A DNA stretch of 64,000 nt from contig CM049310.1 in assembly GCA_026874595.1 (NCBI GenBank), positions 85,659,056-85,723,055 on the forward strand. The letters are read 5' to 3'. The position numbers and the translations under genes were made by a program. Numbering within the stretch: the first letter of the stretch is position 1; every line of letters starts with the position of its first letter. Source of the DNA: Sipunculus nudus (Eukaryota; Annelida; Sipuncula; Golfingiida; Sipunculidae). The notes under the pieces are model-generated. The model did no database searches, was not told where the DNA came from, and was given only the letters and a program-made list of their open reading frames with translations. Shown piece after piece: positions 1 through 13,550 of this stretch.

Positions 1-47
1 GCCTGCTGTGTTGTCGCTAGAGCCGGAAACTTTCTATTTTCTATTTC

Positions 48-476
48 AGCATTTACATTTATTGTCTCCGCTGGAAGGGTATGCGTTCATCCCCGTTCGT
101 GTATGGGTGTGTGTTGGTGTGTTTGTTCACAACATACCTCACGCAATCCTGAACAGAACCCCATGAACATTTCAAGGCACCTAGGGAACGGGTCATTAGA
201 TTTTGGTGTGGGTCTGAAAAATGATCCGGCTTCAGAAAGGACTTCCAGGGTTACTAACAATATGCAGTGACATATGCCCGATTGAACATCGAAATATGGG
301 TCGACTAAGTGAATGCAAATACTTGTCAGGGATCATATTTACCAATTATCTGGGAATATGGGCAAATGACTGAATGGAAAAACGGGTTGCGGAGTACCCA
401 ACGTTAAGGACCGCCCATATGACGGATGCCTGCATCCCTGAAAATGCATATCTCTAGTCTCCATAAGAACTCTCGG
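48..476 (-). mobile_element. Dispersed element R1, copy 1
   Basis: Reverse-complement orientation relative to the 16.3-kb copy. It carries the shared blocks: a (GTGT)n tract, the antisense form of CACACCAAAATCTAATCGAT, CCGGATCAT-like and AGTGAATG motifs, and a terminus related to GCCTCCGCC. Non-coding. Confidence 0.7.
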
Positions 477-480
477 CAAA

Positions 481-3400
481 CCTATAATCCTGGCACCTGA
501 ACCTTGTCAGAATGAATTTGATCAAAACAAACGTCTAATCGTTATTGTTTCATTGTAGTACATATATACGGTCATACTCACCTTCTAGGAAATCGTACTC
601 AGGTTTGATGCCAGCGGTTTACCAAATACCTATTTTACATCGCCGTAGCTAGGAATCTCGAATTCACTTGTTATAAAATTATTCGTCATGGACTTGTTGA
701 CTCCTGTCAGTGGCGTCAATTTATCAACATTACATTTCCATCCCCTTACCAAATTGTACGAGGATATATACCCCAATCCAACCTGCATTGATGCCCCGGG
801 CTTCTGCTGAGAGGTCATATCATATAACCCAGGAATCGTAATACTTTGAATTTTTATCTTTCCAAAGGAAAGGCATTAATACAAGATTACCTTTCCGACG
901 GAAAATTTGCCATACCGCTAAAGATGCATCATATCATACTTTCAGTCACACTTCGCTCAGTGCAAACCCGGTTCTGCTATCTTACATGCCATCCTACATA
1001 TACAATTCCATACAAAAAGAGTGTTTTCAATAGTAACACTGTAATATCAGAAACACTATTGTGTAGGAAAATATAGAAGATGAAGGCCTAAATGAGGGAA
1101 AGTACAGGAAATTATAGGCCATATTTATAGGAAAAATATGAAATATTGGCAGTCGGTGAAAGACCAGCTATAAAATATTTCGTTTTTGTCATGTTTGTTC
1201 CTACTATGGAAAACGTCTAGGTGTTCACATTTTCAACGGATTGGTACAGCATTAAAAATGCCTTTTCGTGCATGTGTTTGCCTGTCTGAGACAGCCGGAA
1301 AGGTGTTATTACAACCCCTGTTACCAATGTTCTGTGTCTTCATTCTATACCTGATAAGCCTATGTAACTTATGTCCAACCTCTCTACACAAAGGTAAAGC
1401 ACTTTGTGCGTAATCCTGAAAAAAATACTATAACACAGCATAATGATGCATTTTAAAACATTGAAATTCCAGGCCTGTCATTTAATGATTACCATTTGAC
1501 CAAAAGTTCCAATGTTTAGTCAGCTATAGGATCTTAAATATAAAAAAAACACTTAGGGACCGTATACCTCCGCCGGCATTCTAGATCAACATATCCGGAA
1601 TATACTAGGATACCAGGATCATCAAAACTTTATGTGTGGTACGTAAGCGCAGATAATTATGAAAAAAACGAGGGAAATGACGATGTATCACGGTTCATCA
1701 ACTCCCTCTGGGTCATTTCTCACAGGTCATTTCTTTCCGCGAGAAAAAAATGCGTCTCCAGTTATCATCCTATTGAGACATTTACACCCATTATACCCAT
1801 TCGGTTCATAACTTGTGAGTTGCGTTCCTGAAGAAAGATTATTGCTAGAATAATTACCCTAGCAAGGAACTCAGCGGATAATTCATAATATTTAAAGATA
1901 CTCCCGCTTTGCAATTAAAAACTTTTTGGTAATACAATATGCGAGATAATCGAAAAGTAAACTAACTAAAAGATTACAAGAGAAGATAACACAAACTTAC
2001 CACATCCGGGCATCTGTACAGAACGTCTCTCCAGACTCTTTTTAAATATGTTACTTCATCCCCTCTATTGGTATATTGTGTCATTGGACAAGAAAGGTAA
2101 GAAAACTATCACAACTATACAGTAGATCGGGATGTTAAACGTTAAACTTGCTATAAGATTAAAATCTTATTGTAACATAATAGCTGAATTTTCCCTTAAG
2201 TAAGACCTCAACTACTAGGTTATTATTACACCAACCTTATCACAAAAAATTGTTTTCAAAATTTAGTGCATTATTGAGAAAAAATAGCATTTTAACTTAC
2301 CTGTCAACCCGAATACTATGTGAAAACAGCATTTTCTTCAACCACTGATTGGCTGGAAGTTTGAGCTAAGACTTGATTGATTTCAGGAACTGTGACCTGC
2401 AGTAACCCCCTTAATCTTGATAAGCTGGGTCCTGTGTATTGACACTTAATAATTGAAAGCCTGGGTAGCAAGGGGACCTAATTACCAGTGGACCATAAGC
2501 TATGCCTAGATCTGAATTTGATACTTCCAGAATTCACATTTGGCAATAAAATTTACTTTTTTATACATGACAAATGGTAACGAATAATTCAAGAATGAAA
2601 GAACAAAAGCAGATCATGATATTGACTGATTTTAAACAACTGTCACTTGCATTCACATTTCAGTTGGAAAATTTCTCATTCCAAACAGTTGCTGGCCATT
2701 TTCTCAAAACAGTATTCCAGTCTATTACACTCTCTTAATAGGGATATTGCTGATAAAATATCAGATACAAAGCTATCCAAATTTGCACATATATTTGGAA
2801 ACATGTAATCTAAAATATATACTTTTCTATTTTGGATTTCATAGCTTATAAAGTAGTATTAGGCCATTTTAAACAAAGATTCATTGGTTAGTTTGTTAAA
2901 AAAAATTCAAATTTAAGGATACTTATGTATTTTACGGTGTTATTGTTAAATGCACACTTACTGTCTGCCGAATGTGAGATACATCAGTTTTAATGAAAAA
3001 AAATGAAAATTCTGCTTTTTATTTTAAAACCTTCAGACCGAAAACAAAAACTACATTAGTATATAACAAATCTAATGGAGGATATATAAAGGATTAATAA
3101 TATTTTTTATAATATATTATAAAGCCATCTGACCTATGGTATTTTGACTATATTAAGATCTTTATGGCATTTGCTTCTAGCTGTGCTATTTCACACTGTT
3201 TGTCCACCACATGGTAAAACATTCAGATACGTGCTCTCCTGTGGTTCTTGTAGGGAGGTTTATTTCAACACATACACACACACGTCTACTCATACAACTA
3301 CAATAAAGGAAAAGGTGAGGGTTTATAGTCGGACATCACCGACCATGTCAGTCTCATCCGACTTGACACTTTGCCTTCCTGGTCTTTCGGGCCTGTTTAT

Positions 3401-3510
3401 TCTTTTCTTTGTAGCTTTTCTCAGCTTCCTGGGACGCCAACAACTCAAGCAGACGCAGCACGCGCTTGAAGATTATTCATTCAACCTTTTTCTCCCGCCC
3501 TTGATCAGTA
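481..3510. other. No feature recognised
   Basis: AT-rich sequence with short unsupported open frames. I saw no exon of the gene A/B/C family, no repeat shared with the rest of the window and no RNA gene. Confidence 0.5.
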
Positions 3511-3517
3511 CCCATTC

Positions 3518-3660
3518 ACTCCTGGGTTGAGAGAGCCCACTCTTGTGGTTAAGACTTTGGCTTGGAGTCTTAGAGCAGATAGCGGTCAGAACGGGCCTCG
3601 AACCCAAAACCTTGCTGTCACACGTCCAGCACCCTTAGCATTACCCACCATTCTCCACAC
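3518..3660 (-). mobile_element. tRNA-derived SINE fragment
   Basis: On the minus strand GGTTCGAGGCC (3604-3594) is a perfect pol III B box. It is preceded about 35-45 nt upstream by an eroded tRNA-like 5' half (GCTGGACGTGTGACAGCAAG). A second diverged copy in the same orientation lies at 25041-25100. Confidence 0.5.
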
Positions 3661-3670
3661 ATATTTAAAC

Positions 3671-3740
3671 ATTTATATATGTATATATATATATATTTGT
3701 GTGTGTGTGTATGTCCATATGTATATATATATATATACAT
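3671..3740. repeat. (TA)n/(TG)n microsatellite
   Basis: Alternating TA runs interrupted by a GTGTGTGTGT stretch. Confidence 0.9.
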
Positions 3741-4047
3741 ACTAGTATATAGCCTTTAAAGCTAGGCTATTCCTAAATAAATCGTTGTCTAAATTACTAG
3801 TACTTAATTATATCGTTCAGCAGCCGTCTTCCATATTTTATTTCGGTAAAATAATAGTTGATGGATATTTTACACAGGTAGTTGGTTTTAAGTTCAGGAC
3901 ATATCTCCTATACTCCTGTTTTGAAAGCCCGACCGCCACAAGTCACCACTTTCATGTTTGCATAAATGCCGCATTAAGGGAATACCTCTTTGGGAAAGGG
4001 CTTTATGCTAAACGAATTCAAAGTATATGATATGGCGAAAGACAAAG

Positions 4048-4272
4048 ATGATAATCTTAATGTTGTCTGTTGTTTTATCTTCTGTTCTTGGTGCTCCTTT
4101 TAACGACAGACAACATTCAACCAAAGGCTGGTCTTACGACGGGATAAATGTAATGTTTGGATATCATAGCTGTCTGCGTAATTCTTTGATGGGCAGCAAG
4201 CAAGCCAGGATATTGCAGACAAAAGACATTTATCACCAAACAACATGCCTTTGGCACACGAAGGCGGGATGA
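4048..4272 (+). CDS. Candidate short secreted peptide (low confidence)
   Basis: From the Met at 4048 the ORF reads MIILMLSVVLSSVLG followed by APFNDRQ and a polar region with two cysteines, ending at TGA 4270-4272. The N-terminus looks like a signal peptide with a plausible cleavage site after VLG. The rest has no family I recognise and lies opposite another open frame, so it may be chance or a first exon with a donor near 4149. There is no supporting homologue in the window. Confidence 0.2.
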   Translation: MIILMLSVVLSSVLGAPFNDRQHSTKGWSYDGINVMFGYHSCLRNSLMGSKQARILQTKDIYHQTTCLWHTKAG

Positions 4273-4559
4273 TGCAGGACTTCCCGTCGACGCCGCTATC
4301 AGTACAAATGAACCGCCCTCAGAATGAAGTATGAACTCCTCAAAAAGACTGGGATGTCCGTTTAACATGGCGGCCAGAACCGGAAATCGCTGTACAACTC
4401 AAGTGGACAGGTTATTACAAGAGGTCTTATTTTACGTATTTTTTATTCATTCCAGTTAATGTTCAGTGAGAGAATTTGTCTCCCCCCAAGACGCTTTATT
4501 TAAGGAGAGCCTTTTGGAATAGTAGATGGGACTTTCTTTGTGATGTAAACATAGCCTTG

Positions 4560-4770
4560 CAGCGCCTTCCACCTGAGGCCGTTTCTACTTAAAACTATCT
4601 CTTCCTGTTGGGCACCGTGGGACGGCCGGAACTACTCATCTCAACTGTCAAATTTTGTTACATTACATGGAAACACTTTCTGTTTACATTTCACATGAGC
4701 AAGCTTGCAATATATTAATGTCCTTCCCACAAAAACATTCCTGTTTATGTAATTTGCCAAGGAAAATTTC
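4560..4770. repeat. Segment duplicated at 28395-28615
   Basis: CCTTCCACCTGAGGCCGTT, CTCTTCCTGTTGGGCA, CATCTCAACTGTCAAA, a TTTCACATGAGC block and CTGTTTATGTAATTTGCC occur in the same order at 28395-28615. The second copy lies just upstream of gene B. It could be a short mobile element or a relic of a duplicated gene-B-type promoter region. Confidence 0.6.
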
Positions 4771-4889
4771 GTTTCCAACATCCTTGAACGTGCTACATTC
4801 CCCTCTTCACTATATTTATACGCCAATTGCGTATTTAGAAGCCGCGGTGCATTGTGGGGGTCCGATTGTGATCACAAACCCTAAATAGC

Positions 4890-6620
4890 TGAGTTGTACT
4901 CTTGATAATCCGATGTAATTATCTTTGGTCATTTTTACAACAAACGGTGTGGTGGTTATATCACTGATGAAATACACAATTTAAATACAAACAGCCGACA
5001 TTTCAGGAGATGCTTTTTTTACATAAAACAGAAATCTACATATTACATTGAAATGGCACACAGTGCTTTGCAACGAGCCGCTTATGTGTATGATTAATTA
5101 CTAGACTGGGACACCGATGTAATATTATCGCTGTGAGACATTGGCACTGCGGTCCCTGCGGAATATCAGTCTATTTATGGTTTATTAAGGCTTACAAGGG
5201 AGTTATTCCAATTATAACACAAAGCCTACACATAAAAAATATAAAAGAATATGGTGAGCTTTTTTTCTTCTTATTATGTTTTTACCAAAACGTGAAATTT
5301 CCAAGCTTTCCAAGAAAATACAAGCAGTGTCTTCAATTCTTGAAATGGTATGTGTGATCAACACAAATATTACTCCATTTTCCATAACTTTAATTATTGT
5401 TTTAAGGTAACCGTGCTACAATATTACCGAACAGCTGGTCTTCATTTGAAAAAAGGGAACACCGAAAAAAGAGAGCGGCGTATCCTTAGAACATTTTTTT
5501 TTGTTTTGACTAAGGTAAGAACATGTCTATATTGTCAGAAAGACTCGCCAAAGACGAAAGAATGGATTTATTTCGATTTTTTGCGTGTTTTTATATGTGA
5601 TACTGTATCACCAGAACACGACCTATTGGTACAGATCTTACCAACAATGGTGATCGGAGTATATATGAAGGATAATGCAACGATTTGTAAGTCTCGGTTA
5701 GGAAAATATAAATATAAATATAATATTTATGATGAAGACAAATCATCTAATCAATGAAAATATAGGGTTTGGGATGTACTTAAAATTTCACCCATATTTA
5801 AGTAAATTTACGGGGAGTATTTCTGCTCTCTTTAATTTTAATAAAATTATTAAAATAATCAAAACAATGTATGCAGCAAATGCAGGAAATGAAGCAGTTA
5901 TGGAAAGCCAATAGGTTCATTCAGCCAAAACGATAAATAGTGAAAATTAATATAGATGTATTCTGTACAATTTAATTCTGTGCAATTTTCTTAAAATATA
6001 ATAGGTTACAAAATCTGCACTTGATCAATCTTGTGTCGACAGAGAGGAAAATTGACTACACTAGGAACTCCAGAAAACAACTCGCTTTGTTTCAGCGTAC
6101 TGAACTCTTTTAGAGTAATGTAATTAGGCCCAGGCTGTCACGACCTGTGAGAAAAACAAATCGTTTGTCCGACAGATGAAGTTCCTGAAAACGATAAGAG
6201 ACCCCGCTGAGGGAAAGCGAGTTGGTTAAAAGGAAGAACCAAGTCGCTCAAAAGAGACGGATCCTGACAGCGAGCCATAAATTATTCCTGTAGATTTCAT
6301 GGCCCGTCAAATCACATCTGTTCTTCTCTGGTTATTCTTAGTACTGTGAACAATGAGCCACGGGGGAGGGTCAAATATCTATCACTTTCATTGATAAACA
6401 GACGGGTAATTTAGTCTTTACCATCCTCATAAATATGACTCTTTGGGTTGATGAAGCCGAAGGCTTGTTTTTGGTTTTTTTTTTTTACATTGACACACTT
6501 TAAGGGAACTTTTCACATACCAGTCATGTTAAATATTCGTGAAATATAACGTTTTCTATATACTTAAAACATTATGGTACATATGTTTACAATTATTTCG
6601 TAGCAGTTTGTTTACTCCTA
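4890..6620. other. No feature recognised
   Basis: AT-rich. The 135-codon frame at 5350-5757 has biased, lysine/isoleucine-rich composition and no recognisable pattern. Confidence 0.5.
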
Positions 6621-6621
6621 T

Positions 6622-7030
6622 GCACATAAGGCAAAAAAAGCTTGCACCGGGCTCGATCAGGGCCATAAACATAAACTTAGTACCCACGCCACCTGGTAGC
6701 CGTAACGCGCAACTTCACAAATCAAGATTTTTTTAAACTTCGAGCCGTTTTTTCTTCTGTGTTTCTTCTTTCCTGTTTCCTCTTCTTGTTGGGGACAGGT
6801 CGCACTGGTCACGCAGTCTTGTTTTGGTATACAGACACACGTGGACTGTGTTTACTCACAGTATCACACACAGAACCATAACAACGTATAAACGGTTAAC
6901 TGGAGTTGGTAAGTCCATGTGTCAGAATACGTTTGCTGGGGAGCTTTTGTATTTGGACTAAATGGACTAATAGAATGAGATAATACATATATTTTTTAAA
7001 CGTTTATGTGCCTTTAACATTGACAAAGCA
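6622..7030. mobile_element. Dispersed element R3, copy 1
   Basis: Shared with 38222-38590 in the same order: CACCTGGTAGCCGTAACGCG, CAAGATTTTT, TTTACTCACAGTATCACAC, GTTAACTGGAG, GGGAGCTTTTGTATTTG and ACTAATAGAATGAG. No coding potential or clear terminal repeats seen. Confidence 0.6.
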
Positions 7031-7138
7031 GGGTACCGTACCCTGCTACTCCACCGTGCTCCAACTCCTAGTTACAAAGTCAGCTGTATACTTGACTTTA
7101 CCTTTTTTTAATTAAGTAATAACTCTTCGCAAAATTAG

Positions 7139-7410
7139 TGATGTAGTCGAGTCCACAACATCCGAGTCTGAGTGCAAGTCCGAGTCTAGGCCACTCGAGT
7201 CCAAGTCCAAGTCCGAGTCCTTGAGGTTAGAGTCCACGTCCACCTTCTTCGAGTTCGAGTCATTTGGATGCCGAGTACAAGTCCGAGCCCGCGTCCAATA
7301 CACACATTTTTTCTACTGCACTTGAGATGGACTCAACTAAATTCTCGAGTCCTCACCTCCGAGTCCGGGAATAAGTCCTATCCGAGTTCCTACATAATTG
7401 GACTCGAGTC
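7139..7410. repeat. GAGTCC-repeat element, copy 1
   Basis: Irregular array of GAGTCCNAGT/CGAGTCC hexamer-type units, including CCAAGTCCAAGTCCGAGTCC. Same family as 11637-11745, 21632-21740 and the large 52-54 kb minisatellite. Confidence 0.7.
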
Positions 7411-7439
7411 CTTCATCATGTCGCAAATAAATAACTCTG

Positions 7440-9984
7440 GCAACAATTATGATATACAATGATTAATGCCAAGAAATCCGAAACATTCCTGAGAAAACAG
7501 TTTCAGTTTTAGTTTATAACCTTAATAGAAAGTCATGTGGCATAAACTGAAAGAACTTTGGTTTTTCTTTCAGATAAAAATAAGATTAGTAATACAACAG
7601 TAATGATAACAGTTTGAGGACGAGAGCACGGTCATCATCCGGCTTCTACTTGAAAGATATGAACAGTTGCAAACTGAACCCTTCCCCCAGATTAACAATT
7701 CAGACTGTCCTAGGAGTATTGTGTACAATAAACACGAACGGCACAATTAATAATAATACACCAAATAATAATAATATAATGTATTCCATTTTCCCGTGTA
7801 CGACAGTAAAACAATGGTAAAATAATAAGTATTACAGAAATCGTATAACCAGACCTTCCTATACAAATTATATGAAACAGCTTCTGTGTTCTAATATGCA
7901 AAATCATTTTCTTCTTCCAATCTTTTCATTGGAGATAAACTTAACACATAAGATACGCTTTGTGACAGACAAACCCGGGCGTTCTTAACTATGGCATCAT
8001 TGATTCTGAAAACCATCAGTAACCAACCATCATTCTTGGCACACACGCGGGTTTTGCGTACTGACCAGAAGAGACCAACATTTCTGGTTCCGACATTCAT
8101 TAACTGCAATTTCCACTAGATTGGTGGCCTTGCAGGCCAAAAGGCGTTAATTTGCCCTGGCGTCAAATTTAGCTGGCCGTTTTAAGTACTAACATCTCAG
8201 TTCCTTAACTTTACTGATTACTTCCGTTAGGGTACTAAAAAATGGAGGTTTTACTAAAAAACACTTAATTGCTGGCGACGAGGGGCCTGCTTGCTCATAA
8301 CTTGTGTGTAATTATGTTTCCCGTCGTACGGATCAGCTAAAATGCTCTGTCAGTCACCTGTTACATATATCACTCGTGATAAAAATGCAAATTAGTTATT
8401 CAAGAATATAAACCAATAATAATCTTAATATGTCACACATAAACACACAAACGAGATATTCAACAAAAACAAAACAATAATTAGGACATTTATAATTATT
8501 ATTATTATTATTATTATTATTATTGTTATTATTGTTATTATTATTATCATCATCATTAGTATATGTATAAGTAGTAGTAGTAGAATTATATTGAGCATCA
8601 AAATAATAAAGATATTGCAAGATTTGAAGAAGTAGAATCCTGCGTTCAGGTGTTGTATAGCGGTTGATTAGTACTCAAGAGTCGTGAAGAATATGGGTTT
8701 TATTGTAAAATCCATGTCCATCCATCCATGCTCCAAAGATTCAATATCTAAACGTATTCGACAACTAGAGCTTATTTGTCACAGTCTCGGTTATTCGGTA
8801 ATACATCATTCCCCGTTTCCGGTTGTGTCAGGACGCGCAGTCCCGGCAATCAATCAACCACTGTTCGAGTCACGTGACATGCCACTTTCCTCGACTGTTT
8901 GCTTAGTCCCCTGGGTGATAACGGGTAATTTTCGCCAGCTTAATGCGATAATTAACAAGTTTCTTCTCCGTTACATTTTGGTACATTCGTTACTTAACAG
9001 ACATTTCAGCTACTTTAAAATACTAGAGGTTCAAAGGAAGCCTCCAGTTATCAACATTGAAAATTTAGTCAAGGTCAAAAGTAGCATCATTTCCGCCCTC
9101 TGACCTTAGACAGTCTAGGACTGGAGTGATTTCACATCCTTCAACAAGGAATGCACTTTATGGTTATATGAAGATGCAAATAGTTTCATCATTTTCGATA
9201 ATGCCTCAGGGACAGGTGTGCGTTTTAGTATACTTTCTAAAAAAAGCTACCATGTACAAGAACAATTCCGTTTTAATTGATCATATTGGAAAATCCCTCT
9301 GCATATTTGTTGAAATTCTGACCACCTGGCATGGCTCTCAAGGGTTACTTGCCAACTTCTAAATAACTCGTTACGATAGAGACTGTTTTCCAGTTTAGTT
9401 TAAATGGTTTGTGAGGTCACATGTGTAATTTTTTTGCGTATATTTGTCATTCATAGCCTAATGTTAAGATTATCGGCTATTTACCACGATATAAATGCAA
9501 TCGGATATATAACCGCTGCAGTACACTCCCCCCTATGGCTTTTATCACTCGAGCTAGGCTTACCAGCCCAACACAAATGTTATTGAGTCGTGTATTCACG
9601 GCTGGGACAAAAGTAAATGTGATCTGCAAATCTTTCACCCGTGACAATTTCTCTGAACAAAGTTCAAATTAAAAAAACAGCGTCATTTCTATTTCTAGTC
9701 AAACAATAACTAAAATGTATAGTTTATATCCATAGACTGCTAATTATGGAACTGTATAAAGCCAAAGGGACATAATCAGGAGCAATAATATGCTTATTCT
9801 TAGACACTTACTGATAATATTCTAATATAAAGCTGTTTGATATTAGACTAGAAACCACTGAGGCTATGAGGGTGAGCCTTACTTGAAGATTTAATAACCC
9901 AAGAATTACAATTCATTTTTTAGACCAGAATAGATAAAGAATTACACATTGTGACAGCAATATTAATAACTCTATATTTATGGG
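7440..9984. other. No gene recognised apart from the ATT microsatellite
   Basis: A 139-codon frame at 8684-9103 is the longest, with no signal peptide, family pattern or splice context. I do not call it. Confidence 0.5.
8495..8557. repeat. (ATT)n microsatellite
   Basis: About 20 ATT/GTT/ATC triplets; translates on the minus strand as poly-Asn, which is an artefact. Confidence 0.9.
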
Positions 9985-10490
9985 CTTAAAGGGGCCTACT
10001 CGGATATCTGATGTCTATTAATTAAAGATAATCCCTTGAAACTTTAATGAAAAAGGCCAGAAAAATGCCGAACTCACCTCACACAGGATATTCGTTTCAT
10101 TAATATCAACGTTTTTGTAACATGTGGGGGACCCACCAAAATGATCCATATACATTCAACAAGGACATCTGGTGGCAAGTCACACAAACTAGTGTTTTAA
10201 TAAGGGCATTTTGTAACCAGTGATCTTTCAGCTTCCGCACATATGCAAACAACCACTTTAAGTTACATGTTTTTTTTTCGTTTGTCAACATTGCTGTGTT
10301 TACTAACAGCTTGTAGATAAACAACGTCATCCATAAGCCACAGAGACGTTATTAGACTTTTTCTTGACAGGAATTACCTACAGGTTATTTATATGTAAAC
10401 AGAGTAATATACAAGTTTTTAATATGTTTATGCAAGCCAGATAAAAATAAATATTAATTGTTTAGAAAGGGTAGGTGGATAGCTGGCTTT
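9985..10490 (+). mobile_element. Dispersed element R2, copy 1
   Basis: It contains blocks shared with three other places in the window: TAAAGATAATCCCTTGAAAC, TTCAACAAGGACATCTGGTG, AAGTTACATGTTTTTTT and GATAAACAACGTCATCC. Non-coding; the minus-strand ORF inside it is fortuitous. Confidence 0.7.
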
Positions 10491-11189
10491 AAACGATTAC
10501 CAGTAATGACTACCTTACTTGAAACCTGTCAATAACATATGCTATATTTATATAAACAACATTACAATAATGAAGCAGACGGCTTGCCGATGTTTACTTT
10601 GTCTCTCTGTCCGTACCAAGAGACCCATCATGCCAAGTAGACAGACACTTACTCCATCAATTTATGTGTTGACAGAAGCGGCGATAAATAAAACGTGAAT
10701 AGGATATGACCATAATTCAATATATCCTGGGTTTATTCCTGGTAAAGCCAAACTCTAAATTCCTACAAAGAACTTCGGATACTTAATATAATTTTGTTCA
10801 TGTCTGTATGTCTACCTGACCAAAGTAATTATTCAAAATGTGGTATTATTTTCGAGCGGGTTCACATCGGTAAAGAATGTTTCTTAAAAGACGATTAAAA
10901 CAAGATAAATATAATAAGTGTATTCACAACAAAAAATTAGAAATCGATAGGCATAATGTAAGCAAATATTGTCTCCAGTTTCCTTTTTAAGATTAATTAA
11001 TATTTAAACAAAGCCATGTTGGCTCCAGGAAGAACCATAACACAATGGTTTCAGGAAAAACCAATTAAGGTTCCCCACGAGCAACTTCAATGAATTTTAT
11101 TAGCTTTCTATAAAGATGTTTCCGACAAAACCCTTAAGCTTCCATTGGAGAATATTTTTGATGGTTCCAAATGCATATATGTTCTCATA

Positions 11190-12110
11190 TGTCGGTGCAA
11201 CATCTGTGCAAATGAATTGTCTGCAACGTTTGCAGAATGTTGCAGCTAAAATTCTCGCAGGGAAATCAAAATCTGAAAACATAAAAACCAATTCTGATCT
11301 TTCTTCACTGGTTGCAAGGTGAATAATGAGTGAAAATTTAAAGTTCTGACCTTTTGAAACCCTAAAGTCCAATATATACTTTATATATAAATATATGAAA
11401 ACAGCCATTTAAAAATGGCAATATCTGATTATCGTGTACATTTTATTTTAGTTCACAAATGCTTTTACTATATGGTTAATCACATTTAAAACTCCCGTTG
11501 CTCTTGAGCAGCAAAGCTTGGTATATATATTGTTATTCATTTGTAATATTTTGTTAGCAGTTCGCACATGTACGTTAGTCTTTATTGTATGTGACACGAT
11601 TGTTTTCTTTTGAAATCGAGATTGACGCTGCCTGATTTCTCGAGTCCTAACCTCCGAGTACAAGTCCGAGTCAATGTCCCAGTTAAAAAAAAGTTCACTC
11701 GAGTCCAGATTCAAGTCCAAGTCTGGACTCGAGTCCTACATGACTGGTTGTGACTCAGGTATACCAATGCGTCTGATCGTCTCGTATCCAGTAACTTCGG
11801 AAACTCTAACCACCACACAATCCATGCAGAACACAGGCAGAAGCATTATCTATTGAATGCTCCTTTCACGAAATCAACCCTTGTGCAAAATGATGTTTCA
11901 ATGTGTACTCACAGTTTAAGACCCAGCTGAAAACATTAACATTCATAAATTATTTAAATGCATATGGACTTTTGTGTAGAGATGTTTTTTATGATAACAA
12001 TTCACTTGTATTTTTCATGATCTTTTGTCAAATCATTTTTACAGCGTTTGAGAGCACTTTACACTAAATAAAGAAAATATTATTATTATTATTATTATTA
12101 TAATTACTTC
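11190..12110 (+). mobile_element. LINE 3' relic with (ATT)n tail, interrupted
   Basis: At about 11206-11320 the plus strand reads QMNCLQRLQNVAAKILAG, the pattern seen after the reverse-transcriptase core of CR1/L2-like LINEs. Near 11910 a second fragment reads FKTQLKT, matching the usual LINE C-terminal region. The element ends with AATAAAGAAAATATT followed by an ATT tract to about 12105. A GAGTCC-repeat insertion (11637-11745) and drift separate the pieces. It is a dead 5'-truncated copy. Confidence 0.5.
11637..11745. repeat. GAGTCC-repeat element, copy 2
   Basis: CTCGAGTCCTAACCTCCGAG, AAGTCCGAGTC and CTCGAGTCCAGATTCAAGTC form a short array inserted within the LINE relic. Confidence 0.65.
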
Positions 12111-12376
12111 AAAGAAATTGAACAGTGCTAGACAACACCTTTATTTTATGTATAATAACCTTGATAAAATTTCGCGTTTGTTGTAAGCTGTAAAAAATGT
12201 TGTAGGCATGCTCAACTGATCGTAAAAATGTACCACCTTTCCCCAGTAAAAATTGAACATGTAAAAATCTGAGCGGGGCAAATGGAATTTGTGTTCCATC
12301 AGGATGCATCCCGTGGCCTGATCATCAGTTTACTGTAGCAGTAGCTGTCGCCCCAGCGTTTTACGTTTCTTTTGTA

Positions 12377-12726
12377 TGAGGCCACACAAAAAAGTTTTCT
12401 TCAGATCCTTTTATTCGTGAATTTTATTTATTTTATTTTTAAAGCGGGACAAGGTCCTCAGTTATATTGCTTATGTGTGTCTTTTCTCGATTCCTTAATA
12501 AAGAATTCCTAAAGTTTTGGACAATGAAAGAATTTTTGGGATGATTATATGCACCAATTCCAAGAATTATAGCATAGATTTGTGGGGGGGGGTTCCTTGA
12601 GTAGCTACCAAAATTCCACGTATTGTGTTTCAAGTGTTGAACAATAAAAAAAATACAAAATCACCATGTCGCACGAGATTTGTTCTCAGAGACCATAAAA
12701 CAGTTAGTTTTTTTGGTGTGGCCTCA
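12377..12726. mobile_element. 350-bp TIR element (MITE-like)
   Basis: The left end TGAGGCCACACAAAAAA and right end TTTTTTTGGTGTGGCCTCA are inverted repeats of about 17-19 bp. The interior is AT-rich and non-coding. A related end (GGCCACACCAGAAAAAAA) occurs alone at about 13634. No target-site duplication is evident. Confidence 0.55.
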
Positions 12727-13234
12727 CATGCCTTGGCAGGGTGAGAATCACAAAATCGAAAATGTCAGGAACGAATGCAAAGGTATTTGGGCAGTTATTC
12801 CCCAAGGAACGACCTCAGCTAGAATTCCACTGAAATAAATGATATCCGCTGAAGGTGGATTCAGAAATTTTTTTTTTTACAAAACGCCGATGCTGAAAGG
12901 AGGAAAAGATGCTGGAAAATTACATAAATGATCTGGGTCACCTTTTATAAAACTTCAAATTACAAAAAATAATGTAAAGTTATGTACATTTGTGGACACT
13001 ATCAGGTTAGCATGTTAAAGATTGCGATTCCACGTGGAATATGATGAGAAATGTATAAAATACGTCATAGCTCTGATGAGTTGGAATATTTTCACCTCCA
13101 TGATGGTTATTATTTATTGCAATGATCTTTACTCTTGCTATTCACCTGCCTTTTTCTGTAGATATTGTGAGATTACTGGCTTACTCTGCGTCCATAGTGA
13201 TGAACTTAAGGTAATTCCTTTTGCTTATAATTTT

Positions 13235-13550
13235 TATTAACGCCTCTGTGACGGATGCATGAGCCTTTTCATTTACAAGCTGTAAGTAAAACACGGTGCA
13301 CTCGCCAGTGTTGACAAACCTAAAAAAATGAAGTTGAAAGGTCAATTTTTAGTTACAAAAAGCTATATGTAAAACACTTGTTCCTCTGATCTGCCGTGAG
13401 ATGTCCTTGTTGAATGAGTTTTGGATTATTTTGGCAGGTCCCCCACGTGTTATAAACAGGGGGATATCAGTCTGAGTGCTCATGTTTATAAAAGTTACAA
13501 GGGATCATCTTTAGTTAACAAACGTCAGATATCATAATAGGTTCCTTTAG
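13235..13550 (-). mobile_element. Dispersed element R2, copy 2
   Basis: Reverse-complement copy: GATGTCCTTGTTGAATGAG, GCAGGTCCCCCACGTG and AAGGGATCATCTTTAGTTAA match copy 1 antisense. Diverged. Confidence 0.6.

Noticed and set aside
3144-3530. 128-codon ORF with hydrophobic segments
   Set aside because: It includes a CACA/ACTC simple tract and ends beside a SINE; no family pattern.
8396-8620. Poly-Asn protein on the minus strand
   Set aside because: Translation of an ATT microsatellite.
8684-9103. 139-codon plus-strand ORF
   Set aside because: No signal peptide, domain pattern or splice context; length is compatible with chance.
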